The notes: generated by a model from the sequence alone, not told the origin. A DNA stretch of 64,000 bases from Pseudovibrio sp. Ad37 (GCF_001623075.1 NZ_LMCF01000219.1:1-64000); one strand, 5' to 3'. Positions 1 to 8,259 are shown, counted from the first letter of the stretch. Translations and numbers: made by a program.

Positions 1-41
1 ACAACCCGTTCACGTAATTCTATCGGATATGGCTTGCCCAT
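1..41 (-). mobile_element. 5' end of IS630-type transposase (partial)
   Basis: Only the first 13 codons are inside the window, read on the minus strand from the ATG at 41 toward the edge: MGKPYPIELRERV. A clean ribosome-binding site (GGAGG, then GCAC, then ATG) precedes it. The pattern x-Y-P-x-E-L-R-E-R-V is the usual N-terminus of the helix-turn-helix part of IS630-family transposases. The rest of the gene and the far end of the element lie outside the window, so I cannot say whether it is intact. I could not define the near terminal inverted repeat. Family assignment rests on this short N-terminus only. Confidence 0.55.
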
Positions 42-533
42 GTGCCCTCCAAAAACAAGGATGGCAACATTGAATCACAAAAAGTTAAAATGAGAAACCT
101 GAATCAGATCTGGCGCAGCACGCTCTAATGAACTACGTCGCCTCTTTTGCCTATAAGGCACGATAGCCGGTTTCCCGGAAAGAAAGTGGCTTATCCAGAC
201 ACGTTTCCATGCCCAAACAGTTCCTCCGTCTTTGACAAACACATCTGCAAAAGCAGGTCTTACTGCCGGTACATCTGCACCTGTCACCGCGTGATACCCT
301 ATAGTCCTGGGCCCTTCCCCTCAAACCATGCGGTCACGTTTGAAGTTCGGTTCACCGGACCACTGAAAGGTGCGTTACGTCTTCCAACAGCCCAACCCAG
401 CCTACGACAAACTGACGGTCGCTCCGCCAGCAGCCCGTTACGTAGGCATAGACACAGAGTATGGGAGGAATTCAGGAGGGGAATAAGTTTTTTCCCCTCA
501 CGTCATAAAGGTCCGGCAAACCTGGAGCGTATT
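42..533. other. Gene-poor stretch next to the IS630 edge
   Basis: No convincing gene. Both strands have open frames (for example 75-287 minus and 147-608 plus) but without family resemblance or a good ribosome-binding site. A GC-rich inverted repeat (GAGGGGAA at 476-483 and TTCCCCTC at 492-499) lies just downstream of the csaA stop and might terminate that minus-strand gene, but no T-run follows it. The near end of the IS and possibly an old gene remnant are expected here. Confidence 0.4.
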
Positions 534-890
534 CTAGTGCATCCGGCCACCGTTAGGCACCTTGCTGTCGGGATGGAGCAAAACGATATCTCCATTCTCA
601 TCCGCTAGCCCAAGTGTCAAAACCTCAGACATAAATGGCCCGATCTGTCGCGGTGGGAAGTTCACAACAGCAATCACCTGACGGCCAACAAGTGCCTCAG
701 GCGTATAGTGAGCAGTGATCTGAGCAGACGTTCTCTTCACGCCAATATCATCACCAAAATCAATCTTCAGTTTGTAGGCAGGTTTACGCGCCTCGGGAAA
801 ATCAACAGCTTCAACAACAGTGCCAACACGCACATCCACATTCAAAAAGTCATCAATACCGATGGTTTTTGTATCTTCTTTTTGGTCCAT
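534..890 (-). CDS. csaA: CsaA-like tRNA-binding domain protein
   Basis: A 118-residue protein made almost entirely of one tRNA-binding OB-fold (residues about 10-115). Visible motifs are VRVGTVVEA near residue 20 and VNFPPRQIGPFMSEVL near residue 75, both typical of CsaA and of the C-terminal domain of bacterial methionyl-tRNA synthetase. CsaA is a small dimeric protein reported as a secretion-related chaperone and tRNA binder; its exact role outside Bacillus is unclear. The length is normal for the family. The ATG at 890 is preceded by a weak GAGAA site. It is followed upstream by a family B repeat (913-1014) that separates it from the TetR gene, so the two may not be cotranscribed. Confidence 0.82.
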   Translation of the reverse strand: MDQKEDTKTIGIDDFLNVDVRVGTVVEAVDFPEARKPAYKLKIDFGDDIGVKRTSAQITAHYTPEALVGRQVIAVVNFPPRQIGPFMSEVLTLGLADENGDIVLLHPDSKVPNGGRMH

Positions 891-912
891 ATTCTTCTCA
901 ATAACTCAAATT

Positions 913-1014
913 ACAGCGTATCTCCGAAAAGTGGAAACCGGTCTTCGGAGAAAGATACGCAAAAACAAAGGCTAAAGCAGTTCTTGTGTTTCAACTTGAA
1001 TGCAAACTGGTTTA
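913..1014. repeat. Family B dispersed repeat, copy 1
   Basis: Begins ACAGCGTATCTCCGAAAAG and contains two hairpins: an outer one pairing GCGTATCT with AGATACGC around a CCGAAAA/TCTTCGG core, then a second arm AAAGCAGTTC with a degenerate partner near AACTGGTTTA. It closely matches copies at 24579-24680 and 33614-33717. The right end supplies the TAA stop codon (1012-1014, minus strand) of the TetR gene. Confidence 0.85.
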
Positions 1015-1704
1015 GGGGCTGGCTTCAGCCCCACCATTCGCAGTTTCAGGTGGAGGTGTGCTTTTACCTGTTGGGCGTGAAGGTCTCTGGCACAAACGTC
1101 CCAGCCCTTCAATAAAGGGAGCTGCCACTTTCTCAACGCGGCAAGCGCGGCCCATCCATTTTTCACCGTTCGCCAGCATGTCGTCAACGGCAACCATAAC
1201 CTTCGGGTGTCCCGGCGCGTCATCCTCAAGCCAAACCCGAACCAACCGCTCAAAACCCAAAGCCAAAGCATTGGACATACCGACACTGCGCAAACCAAAT
1301 TCTTCAATGCCTGCTGCCACCAGCATCCACTTCATCGAGCGTGTCACCAGCTTGTGCATGTGCATGGCCAAAGCCGGGTCTTTCACCACTGTTTTGCGTA
1401 GGTTCCGGATCGCCTCTCTATGCGGTTCCATGATATCAAGCCGGCACATGAGGACGTCAAACAGCCGATCACGCCGTGTCTCATCCATCAGGTCAGGATC
1501 ACGCTCTTTCAGAACTTTCTGGTCAATGTCCTGCATAAACGCTGCCAGCAGATCCAGCTTTCCATTGCAACACGCCCGCACCACCTCAATCTTCACACCA
1601 GCATTATCCGCGATCGCTGTATAAGTGATCTCTTCAATCCGGTGTGTTTCCAGCAACTCAATAAAACTTGCGATGACTTTCTGATGGGTCTTTTCGGTGG
1701 GCAT
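1012..1704 (-). CDS. TetR-family transcriptional regulator
   Basis: A 230-residue protein with an N-terminal TetR helix-turn-helix (residues about 8-55: VIASFIELLETHRIEEITYTAI..., then AGVKIEVVRACCNGK) and an alpha-helical ligand/dimer domain after it. The recognition helix region is less canonical than usual (normally G-x-x-x-x-x-x-Y-x-x-F). I start it at the ATG at 1704, which has AGGAGCGTGCC directly before it. A longer in-frame start at 1740 would lie inside a family A repeat and is unlikely. The last residues (TPPPETANGGAEASP) are low complexity and the stop codon comes from a family B repeat. No obvious target gene is adjacent; it may regulate itself. Confidence 0.75.
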   Translation of the reverse strand: MPTEKTHQKVIASFIELLETHRIEEITYTAIADNAGVKIEVVRACCNGKLDLLAAFMQDIDQKVLKERDPDLMDETRRDRLFDVLMCRLDIMEPHREAIRNLRKTVVKDPALAMHMHKLVTRSMKWMLVAAGIEEFGLRSVGMSNALALGFERLVRVWLEDDAPGHPKVMVAVDDMLANGEKWMGRACRVEKVAAPFIEGLGRLCQRPSRPTGKSTPPPETANGGAEASP

Positions 1705-1731
1705 GGCACGCTCCTGTATGGCCAACACTCC

Positions 1732-1835
1732 AGAGCGCATTCCGTTTGATTGGCTTCAATCAAACACTAAGAATCCGCTCCACTAAAGAAGTTAGAGTGC
1801 GGAGCGTGAATGTAAATGAACGCGACCTGCTCTAA
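1732..1835. repeat. Family A dispersed repeat, copy 1
   Basis: About 104 bp beginning AGAGCGCATTCCGTTTGATTG and ending GCGACCTGCTCTAA. It contains an inverted repeat GTTTGATTG/CAATCAAAC (imperfect in this copy) and nearly complementary ends. The copy at 9941-10045 matches over the full length with a few substitutions. It lies immediately upstream of the TetR start at 1704, so it probably forms part of that gene's leader or promoter region. Confidence 0.85.
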
Positions 1836-1882
1836 CTACGCATCAACACCTAATCATACACACAGGAGCAGCACAGATACAA

Positions 1883-1918
1883 AGAAAAAGCCTCAGTCTA
1901 GTAACCGAGGCTTTACTT
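1883..1918 (-). terminator. Terminator downstream of proC
   Basis: Read on the minus strand: AAAGCCTCGGTTAC, loop, GAGGCTTTTTC. The 8-bp stem AAAGCCTC/GAGGCTTT is followed by a T-rich run. It lies beyond the proC stop (2046), after a family B repeat copy. It also separates proC from the TetR gene. Confidence 0.65.
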
Positions 1919-1946
1919 CAATATCGAGCAATTTTGGAACCTGCTG

Positions 1947-2051
1947 AAAACGTATCTCCAAGAAGTGGAAACCGATTTTACGCTAAAGAGACGCGACAAC
2001 AAAATCTAAAGCAGCGCGGCAGAACCTGCACAAACAGGTGCAGCTTTAGTC
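1947..2051. repeat. Family B dispersed repeat, copy 2 (diverged)
   Basis: AACGTATCTCCAAGAAGTGG followed by ACCGATTTTACG and AAAGAGACGCG, then TAAAGCAG... and a right arm GCAGCTTTAG. It aligns along its length with copy 1 but both hairpins are decayed. Its right end provides the TAA stop (2046-2048, minus strand) of proC. Confidence 0.7.
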
Positions 2052-2867
2052 AGCAAGTTCTGTGGCGCGATGAGCTGCCTTTGCAACAGCCTCACTCATC
2101 AGGTTTGTCAAAGCGTCGTCTCCCATCAACACGGAAAGCGCAGCAGCCGTCGTCCCACCAGGAGAGGTCACATTCCTGCGCAAAACATCAGCATTCTCAG
2201 GAGATTGATGGAGCAGCTCACCAGAACCTGCGACTGTTCCACGGGCTAAAGCCTCTGCAAGCTCGGCATTCAGCCCTAATCGTTGACCAGCCTCACTCAT
2301 GGCTTCAACCAGATGGAACACGTAGGCAGGACCGGAACCGCTGACAGCTGTTGCCAGATCAATCTGCTCTTCAGCATCCACCCAATAAAACGCACCAATT
2401 GTTTCAAGCAGGGAGCTCATCAAAGCCTTTTGCTCATCCAGAACTTCAACAGAAGCATAACCTGCAGTCACACCTCGCCCTACCTGAGAAGGCGTATTCG
2501 GTATCACGCGCATAACAGGCTGGGCTGCTCCGAACGTATCTTTAAAGCGCTTGATTGTTGTGCCCGCTGCAACAGAAAGGATGATGCTGCCCTCATCGGC
2601 AACATCAGTAAGCGTTGGCAGCACCTCTTCCATCATCTGCGGCTTGATAGCCATCAACAGTACACCTGCCATAACACCTTCTGGCACGCTCTTGTGCCAG
2701 GTGATGCTGTGTGCAGTGATGGTTTCAAGTGTGTCTGATGGTGGGTTAGGGTCAACAACCACAACATGTTCAGGTGCCATACCCTGCTTCATCCAGCCAG
2801 TAAGCATGGCACCACCCATTTTGCCTGCCCCAATCAGAACAAGCGGGCGTTCATTCGTTAGTTTCAT
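2046..2867 (-). CDS. proC: Pyrroline-5-carboxylate reductase
   Basis: A 273-residue cytosolic enzyme catalysing the last step of proline synthesis, NAD(P)H-dependent reduction of 1-pyrroline-5-carboxylate. The N-terminal Rossmann motif is VLIGAGKMGGAMLTGW (residues about 10-25). The C-terminal P5CR signature is present as VSGSGPAYVFHLVEAM and RRNVTSPGGTTAAAL. Length is typical. The ATG at 2867 overlaps the stop of the upstream ybjN-like gene (ATGA), so the two are translationally coupled. The stop codon lies in a family B repeat. Nothing unusual in the catalytic region. Confidence 0.95.
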   Translation of the reverse strand: MKLTNERPLVLIGAGKMGGAMLTGWMKQGMAPEHVVVVDPNPPSDTLETITAHSITWHKSVPEGVMAGVLLMAIKPQMMEEVLPTLTDVADEGSIILSVAAGTTIKRFKDTFGAAQPVMRVIPNTPSQVGRGVTAGYASVEVLDEQKALMSSLLETIGAFYWVDAEEQIDLATAVSGSGPAYVFHLVEAMSEAGQRLGLNAELAEALARGTVAGSGELLHQSPENADVLRRNVTSPGGTTAAALSVLMGDDALTNLMSEAVAKAAHRATELAD

Positions 2868-3364
2868 GCATCACCGGCAGTTTCAAACATCACAGTTTCC
2901 ATCGCTTCCTGTGCTGTTTTGCCAGCCCACACGACAAACTGGAACGATTGATAATACCGCTCACATGAATCAAGAGAATTAGAGAAAAGGACTTCTATCT
3001 GAGATGAATTGGCTTCTGCACCACCAGCCAGCAAAAGCGACTGACGGAAGATAACAACACCTTCACGACCCCAGATATCAAAATGTCCCATCCACTGCTG
3101 CTCGTTAATGAGCGCAAGCAGACGAACAATCTCATTTTTTCTGGGAGCAGGAACCTTGAGGTCGAACGCACTTGCCATATGCAGTGCTTCCAACTCTTCC
3201 ATCCATGAAAAGGTTACGTGGTAATCACACCAAGTCCCTGTAACCGATATGGAAATCTCGTCATCACCAAGGCGTTCAAAGGACCAGTCATTACCGGTTG
3301 CAAGGTTTTCAATGGTATCAACCGGATTCAGGGGGCGTTCCGTGCCGAACTCAATAAGGCTCAT
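2864..3364 (-). CDS. YbjN domain-containing protein
   Basis: A 166-residue soluble protein of the YbjN family (putative type III secretion chaperone-like fold; molecular role unknown). Typical stretches are DDEISISVTGTWCDYHVTFSW and KNEIVRLLALINEQQWMGHF, with FRQSLLLAGG near residue 120. I choose the ATG at 3364 because GAGGACCGGAA precedes it; an in-frame start at 3406 has no site. The gene overlaps proC by 4 bases. The ybjN-proC pairing is, from memory, frequent in Alphaproteobacteria, but no shared pathway is established. Confidence 0.85.
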   Translation of the reverse strand: MSLIEFGTERPLNPVDTIENLATGNDWSFERLGDDEISISVTGTWCDYHVTFSWMEELEALHMASAFDLKVPAPRKNEIVRLLALINEQQWMGHFDIWGREGVVIFRQSLLLAGGAEANSSQIEVLFSNSLDSCERYYQSFQFVVWAGKTAQEAMETVMFETAGDA

Positions 3365-3552
3365 TTCCGGTCCTCTTTCCGTTTGAGGAATGGTTTGTCT
3401 ACCCACTCCGGACGGACGCGGGTCGAGTGATCATGGACCAGACACTTACGTGCTCTTGGATAGAAGCATGTACTACAAAGGAAGTTCCAGACCGGAACTG
3501 TTGATGCAGGACATCGAATCCCTTTTTTGCCAATATACCGATAGATTTGGCC

Positions 3553-3570
3553 TTTCCCCTATAGGGGAAA
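3553..3570. promoter_or_regulatory. Perfect 18-bp palindrome
   Basis: TTTCCCCTATAGGGGAAA is a complete self-complementary sequence in the 281-bp gap between the UbiK-like gene (ends 3646) and the ybjN-like gene (starts 3364), both minus strand. No T-run follows on either strand, so it fits an operator for a dimeric regulator, or a decayed terminator, upstream of ybjN-proC. No regulator is identified. Confidence 0.45.
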
Positions 3571-3645
3571 TAGACAGATCATTGCGAAAATTGTGGACGA
3601 CTCAAAGCCGCCCACAGCATATTCACATGTAATTTTCAGCCAAAC

Positions 3646-3930
3646 CTACGCTTTGTCTTCTGGCACAGCTTTTTCATCTAGATCGGCAAGGCGCTTTTCT
3701 ACTGCTGCAAGGCGCCCTTCAAGCTTTTCAACTTCATCAAGCGCTTTGATCGCCATGTCTTTGACTGTGTCAAACTCATCACGCGAAACCAGATCCATAT
3801 CCGACATGAAACGCTCGGCCTGCGCTCGGAATGCGGTTTCTACTTCCCGCTTGGCACCTTGCGCAACACCAGCGGCATCGGTCATCAGCTTTGCAAACTC
3901 GTCAAACATACGATTTGGAGACTGGCTCAT
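3646..3930 (-). CDS. ubiK: UbiK/BMFP-type accessory factor
   Basis: A 94-residue protein of the membrane-fusogenic BMFP/UbiK family (formerly YqiC/DUF526). In E. coli UbiK assists the UbiJ lipid carrier in ubiquinone assembly; that role is not tested here. It has an N-terminal helical part (NRMFDEFAKLMTDAAGVAQG), the RDEFDTVKDMAIKA segment, and a C-terminal coiled coil (EVEKLEGRLAAVEKRLADL). The ATG at 3930 follows AAAGAGGACGCC; a longer frame back to 4071 has no family resemblance. It is transcribed divergently from lgt. Confidence 0.82.
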   Translation of the reverse strand: MSQSPNRMFDEFAKLMTDAAGVAQGAKREVETAFRAQAERFMSDMDLVSRDEFDTVKDMAIKALDEVEKLEGRLAAVEKRLADLDEKAVPEDKA

Positions 3931-4117
3931 GGCGTCCTCTTTAAATTTCTCTCTCACAAACAAGTATTGGTCCGGCCCGTCAGTTTCAAGCGCTGAGAGC
4001 TGATTTGCACCCAGAACCCTAAAGAACCTGTCAGTAAGATGTCGAAAGCTTGTGTTGAACACCTGCCACAAACCACTTGACCAAATCCTTCACTTGTCGG
4101 AATGCTCGCTGAACTGA

Positions 4118-4197
4118 AGCGCATGAGGTTTGATAACCTCCGATCAAACACTTGCAATGCGCTCAAACAAACCGAATTAGAGTAAAGTGCGTGAGGG
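4118..4197. repeat. Family A dispersed repeat, degenerate copy
   Basis: GCGCATGAGGTTTGAT, ATCAAACACTTGCAATGCGCTC and TTAGAGTAAAGTGCGTGA follow the order and spacing of family A copies at 1732 and 9941, with substitutions and a shortened right end. A GTTTGAT/ATCAAAC hairpin survives. It lies 40 bp upstream of the lgt start in the 307-bp gap between ubiK and lgt, so any lgt promoter overlaps it or is built from it. I see nothing else in this gap. Confidence 0.6.
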
Positions 4198-4237
4198 TCT
4201 CTGAGCGCAGGGCACTTTAATAACAGAAGGGTTTCAT

Positions 4238-5071
4238 ATGCCGCTCTTAGCAATACCTTTCCCGATGATTGATCCGGTTCTGATTGAATTCGGACCACTG
4301 GCCATCCGTTGGTATGCACTGGCATATATCGCCGGAATTCTTCTTGCATGGCGCTACATGATCGTAACCGTCCGCAACTCGCCACTCTGGAACAAGACAG
4401 CTCATCCAACAGCAACGGACATCGACGACTTCGTCATGTGGGCAACGCTCGGCATTGTTCTGGGTGGTCGTCTCGGATACGTCCTGTTCTACAATCTGCC
4501 CTACTACCTCGCCAATCCAGCAGACATTCTGGCTGTTTGGGAGGGAGGCATGGCCTTCCACGGTGGCTTGTTGGGCATGATTGTTGTGCTGATCATCTAT
4601 TCCAGAGCACGCGGCCTGTCCGGCTGGACCATGTTTGATCTGGCCGCTATAGCTGCACCAATCGGCCTCTTTTTCGGGCGTATCGCCAACTTCATCAACT
4701 CAGAGCTTTGGGGCCGCCCGACAGATGTTGCATGGGCCGTGGTCTTCCCAACCGGCGGACCACAACCAAGACACCCAAGCCAGCTTTATGAAGCAGCGCT
4801 GGAAGGAGCACTTCTGTTCCTCGTGCTGCGCCTGTTGTCCCACCGCTTCAAACTGCTGCAAAAACCGGGCGTTCTCGCAGGCAGCTTCGCCATCGGCTAT
4901 GGCCTGGCACGTACCTTTGTAGAATTCTACCGCGTACCGGATGCCCACATCGGCTACCTCGCAGGCTTCTTCACCATGGGAATGCTGCTGAGCCTGCCAA
5001 TGGTTTTGATCGGCATCGCAGTCGTAATTTGGGCTCTCAAAAGAAACACGGAAATCAAAGAAGCAAAATGA
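4238..5071 (+). CDS. lgt: Prolipoprotein diacylglyceryl transferase
   Basis: A 277-residue inner-membrane enzyme that transfers diacylglycerol from phosphatidylglycerol to the lipobox cysteine of prelipoproteins. About seven membrane segments are visible. Conserved Lgt motifs are WEGGMAFHGGLLGM (the essential His), GRIANFINSELWGRPTD with the Arg-Asn signature, and HPSQLYEAALEG. The ATG at 4238 is preceded by AGAAGGGTTTCAT; M10 (4265) is a possible alternative. It overlaps the next gene by 4 bases (ATGA). One likely substrate in this window is the lipoprotein at 8260. Confidence 0.95.
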   Translation: MPLLAIPFPMIDPVLIEFGPLAIRWYALAYIAGILLAWRYMIVTVRNSPLWNKTAHPTATDIDDFVMWATLGIVLGGRLGYVLFYNLPYYLANPADILAVWEGGMAFHGGLLGMIVVLIIYSRARGLSGWTMFDLAAIAAPIGLFFGRIANFINSELWGRPTDVAWAVVFPTGGPQPRHPSQLYEAALEGALLFLVLRLLSHRFKLLQKPGVLAGSFAIGYGLARTFVEFYRVPDAHIGYLAGFFTMGMLLSLPMVLIGIAVVIWALKRNTEIKEAK

Positions 5072-6159
5072 CCAGCTCTGCGTCCACGCCACTTCAGGAA
5101 AAAATCAAAAAGCGCATCGCGGACCATGGTCCAATGACCCTCGCTGAATATATGGGCATGTGCCTGTCTGATCCCGAGCATGGCTACTACATGCGCCAGC
5201 AGCCATTCGGGACGAAAGGTGATTTCACCACTGCGCCAGAAATCTCGCAGCTGTTTGGCGAGCTGATCGGTGCCTGGCTTATGCATCAATGGCTGTCGCA
5301 GGATTTGAAAGGCCCAGTGAATCTGGTCGAAATGGGTCCGGGCCGCGGCACTTTGATGAAAGACATCCTGCGCGTTATCTCGTTACGCCCGCAGATGCTC
5401 ACCAACACTCAGATCCACTTGGTCGAAACCAGCCCATCCTTACGCAAAGCACAGCGCAAACTGCTCAAAGCCTACACAATCAAGTGGCACGACACGCTGG
5501 AGACCCTCCCAGATGGCCCAACCCTGCTCGTTGCCAATGAACTTTTCGATGCTCTCCCAATCCACCAGTACCAGCTCACCGAGCAAGGCTGGCGTGAACG
5601 ATGTGTTGGGCTGGATGACGACGGCAATCTGACATTTGGCATCGGCTCAGGCACGCTGTCTCCGGCAGACGTCGCCAAAGCCGGTTTACAGGCAAAACTG
5701 GGCGATACGCTGGAACTGTCTCCAGCCTCCACCGCAATTGCCTCACAAATCGGTCAGCGCCTCAAGGCAGACGGCGGTGCTGCTCTGCTCATAGATTACG
5801 GCTATGCAAAGACGGCAACAGGCGACACGTTTCAGGCCCTCAAAAAGCACGAGTATGTCTCCACGCTGGAACATTGTGGCGAAGCGGACTTAACCGCTCA
5901 CGTCAACTTTCAGGCACTCGCCAGCGCTGCCACTGCAGAAGGGGCAAACGTGCACGGCCCAATCGGTCAGGGCGAGTTTCTCCTCGGCCTTGGGCTGCTG
6001 GAGCGCGCAGGACAACTTGGGACTGGCAAATCCACACTGGATCAGGACCAGATCCGCAAAGACGTGGAGCGCCTCGCAGCCGATGACCAGATGGGCACGC
6101 TCTTCAAAGTCCTTAGCATCACCAACACCTCAGAAAAACCAATTCCTTTCCAGAATTGA
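5068..6159 (+). CDS. MidA/NDUFAF7-family SAM methyltransferase
   Basis: A 363-residue class I SAM-dependent methyltransferase of the MidA/NDUFAF7 (DUF185) family. The mitochondrial homologue methylates an arginine of complex I subunit NDUFS2; the bacterial substrate is inferred at best. Visible parts are the N-terminal LAEYMGMCLSDPEHGYY, the family motif KGDFTTAPEISQLFGELIG, the SAM motif VEMGPGRGTLMKD, VANELFDALPIHQY, and LLIDYGY. I take the ATG at 5068, which overlaps the lgt stop, rather than the upstream TTG at 5029. lgt, this gene and pgeF are closely spaced and probably one operon. Confidence 0.9.
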   Translation: MTSSASTPLQEKIKKRIADHGPMTLAEYMGMCLSDPEHGYYMRQQPFGTKGDFTTAPEISQLFGELIGAWLMHQWLSQDLKGPVNLVEMGPGRGTLMKDILRVISLRPQMLTNTQIHLVETSPSLRKAQRKLLKAYTIKWHDTLETLPDGPTLLVANELFDALPIHQYQLTEQGWRERCVGLDDDGNLTFGIGSGTLSPADVAKAGLQAKLGDTLELSPASTAIASQIGQRLKADGGAALLIDYGYAKTATGDTFQALKKHEYVSTLEHCGEADLTAHVNFQALASAATAEGANVHGPIGQGEFLLGLGLLERAGQLGTGKSTLDQDQIRKDVERLAADDQMGTLFKVLSITNTSEKPIPFQN

Positions 6160-6183
6160 ACGCAAAGAAACAGGGAGAAGCCA

Positions 6184-6951
6184 ATGATTAAAGTGCCAGA
6201 GCTTGAAGCAATGCAATGCCTTTCACATGGCTTCTTCACCCGCGAAGGAGGTGTTTCCTCCGGCATCTACAAAGGCCTCAACGTCGGCTTGGGTTCCAGC
6301 GATGTCCGTGAAGACGTTCTGGAAAACCGCCGCCGCGTTGCCGATCAACTCGGCACAACACCTGAACAGATGGTTACGCCCTACCAGATCCACTCGGCTA
6401 AGGTGCTGAGCGTATATACCCCCTTTGCTGAGGAAGATGACAAGCGCGCTGACGCTCTCGTCACCAACACCCCCAACCTCGCCATTAGCATCCTGACCGC
6501 AGACTGTGGCCCGATCCTGTTCACTGATCCGGACAACGGAGTTATCGGCGCAGCCCACTCAGGCTGGAAAGGCGCCGTCGATGGTATCCTGCCCAACACT
6601 GTTCAAGCCATGCAGCAACTGGGTGCAAATCCATCGAACATCACAGCTGTGATGGGTCCGATGATCTCACAGCAGGCTTATGAAGTTGGCCCGGAGTTTG
6701 TGGTGCGCTTCCTCGAACAGTCTCAGGACAACCAACGCTTCTTCGTTCCCTCAGAAAAGCCACTGCACAGCATGTTTGATCTGCCGGCTTTCATCAAAGC
6801 TCAACTGGACAAACTCGGCCTCAAAGACGTCATCGACCTCGAACTATGTACTTATGCGGATGCAGATAGGTTCTTCTCCTACCGAAGAACCACCCATAAC
6901 AAAGAACCAGATTACGGACGCCAGATATCAACTATCATGTTGACCGCCTGA
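6184..6951 (+). CDS. pgeF: Peptidoglycan editing factor (multicopper oxidoreductase-fold)
   Basis: A 255-residue protein of the YfiH/PgeF (laccase-domain) family. In E. coli PgeF prevents misincorporation of L-serine in place of L-alanine in peptidoglycan precursors; homologues also act as purine nucleosidases. Metal-site motifs are ILTADCGPILFTD and GAAHSGWKGAVDG (His plus Cys ligands; the usual HAGW is HSGW here), and CTYADADRFFSYRR near the C-terminus. The start at 6184 is preceded by AGGGAGAAGCCA, 24 bases after the methyltransferase stop, consistent with one operon with lgt. Confidence 0.9.
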   Translation: MIKVPELEAMQCLSHGFFTREGGVSSGIYKGLNVGLGSSDVREDVLENRRRVADQLGTTPEQMVTPYQIHSAKVLSVYTPFAEEDDKRADALVTNTPNLAISILTADCGPILFTDPDNGVIGAAHSGWKGAVDGILPNTVQAMQQLGANPSNITAVMGPMISQQAYEVGPEFVVRFLEQSQDNQRFFVPSEKPLHSMFDLPAFIKAQLDKLGLKDVIDLELCTYADADRFFSYRRTTHNKEPDYGRQISTIMLTA

Positions 6952-7022
6952 TTGTGCTGACCGACGAGCAAGAGTAAGTTCTGTTTCACATTGCTTTGCA
7001 AACTATGGATTGGGAGAAGACC

Positions 7023-8183
7023 ATGGCCCTGCACTTTGCACCGGAAGAATTTGCTGAGCGCCGTGTTGCTCTGGACACCAAACTCAAAGAGCGTCATCTC
7101 GATTGCCTGCTGATCTTCGCACAGGAGAGCATGTATTGGCTGACAGGTTTCGACACCTTCGGCTACTGCTTCTTCCAGTGCTTGATCTACCGCCCCGGTG
7201 AAGAACCTATCCTTCTCACCCGCTCTGCTGATCTGCGACAAGCCCGCAACACCTCCAACCTCAAAGACATTCGCCTCTGGATGGACGTTGCTGGCAAATC
7301 TCCGGTTGGTCAGGTCAAAGAGCTTCTGTTTGATCTCGACCTGCTCGGCACCCGCATCGGCGTAGAGTATGACACCCACGGCCTCACCGCTGCCAATGGC
7401 CGGTTATTGGACGAATCTCTCCATTCCTTCGCAGACGTAGAGGACGCCTCCGACATCATAAAAGAGCTCCGTCTGGTCAAATCTCCAACAGAACTGGAAT
7501 ATGTGCGCACAGCTGGCAAGCTTGCAGATGCCGCTTTCCTTGCTGGTATGGAGGAAATCAAACCCGGAGCCGACGAAGGCCGCATTCTGGCAAAGATGCA
7601 AAGCGCAGTGTTTGAAGGCGGCGGCGATTATCCGGCCAACGAATTTGTCATTGGCTCAGGCCCTGACGCCCTACTCTGCCGCTACAAATCTGGTCGCAGA
7701 ACCCTCTCAGAAAACGATCAGCTCACTATAGAATGGGCGGGGGTTTACCGTCACTATCACGCAGCCTCCATCCGCACAGTCATTCTGGGAGAGCCAACGC
7801 CGCGCCATCTGGAACTCCACCGCGCCGCAAAAGATGCCCTTCTGGCTGTTGAACAAGCCATGCAGGTGGGCAACACGTTTGGCGATCTGTTTGCTGCACA
7901 TGCCAACATTCTGGATGATCGCGGCCTGATGCCACACCGCCTGAATGCCTGCGGATATTCACTTGGTGCCCGCTTCACACCAAGCTGGATGGAACCGCCC
8001 TACATGGCTTTCAAAGAAAATGCACATGAAATTCAGGAAAGCATGGTGTTGTTTATGCACATGATCATCATGGATTCAGACAGCGAAACCGCTATGACTT
8101 TGGGCCAAACCTACATCACACACGCAGATGGGCCTGAAAGCTTATCACAGCTTTCTCTCGACCTCCCTGTGAAGGCAGGGTAA
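7023..8183 (+). CDS. M24-family creatinase/ectoine-hydrolase-like protein
   Basis: A 386-residue two-domain pita-bread protein: an N-terminal creatinase-like domain (about 10-150) and a C-terminal M24 domain (about 160-380). GGGAGAAGACC directly precedes the ATG at 7023; I prefer it to the start at 6996. The five metal ligands of true M24 aminopeptidases are not in place: the usual Asp pair segment reads IEWAGVYRHYHAASIRT, the GHGIG His segment reads CGYSLGARF, and the late Glu segment reads VLFMHMIIMDSD. This resembles metal-independent members such as creatinase and DoeA-type ectoine hydrolase. Substrate unknown. It follows pgeF by 71 bases and may share its transcript. Confidence 0.75.
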   Translation: MALHFAPEEFAERRVALDTKLKERHLDCLLIFAQESMYWLTGFDTFGYCFFQCLIYRPGEEPILLTRSADLRQARNTSNLKDIRLWMDVAGKSPVGQVKELLFDLDLLGTRIGVEYDTHGLTAANGRLLDESLHSFADVEDASDIIKELRLVKSPTELEYVRTAGKLADAAFLAGMEEIKPGADEGRILAKMQSAVFEGGGDYPANEFVIGSGPDALLCRYKSGRRTLSENDQLTIEWAGVYRHYHAASIRTVILGEPTPRHLELHRAAKDALLAVEQAMQVGNTFGDLFAAHANILDDRGLMPHRLNACGYSLGARFTPSWMEPPYMAFKENAHEIQESMVLFMHMIIMDSDSETAMTLGQTYITHADGPESLSQLSLDLPVKAG

Positions 8184-8259
8184 AGACTGCCATAATTAAC
8201 CTTTACGAATCTATTGGGGCACCCCACGCTGATTCTCTGAGTGGACTTTAAGGACTGAC

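Noticed and set aside
147-608. 153-codon open frame on the plus strand beside the IS edge
   Set aside because: No ribosome-binding site, no family resemblance, Arg/Pro/Ser-rich shadow composition, and it overlaps the real csaA gene on the other strand.
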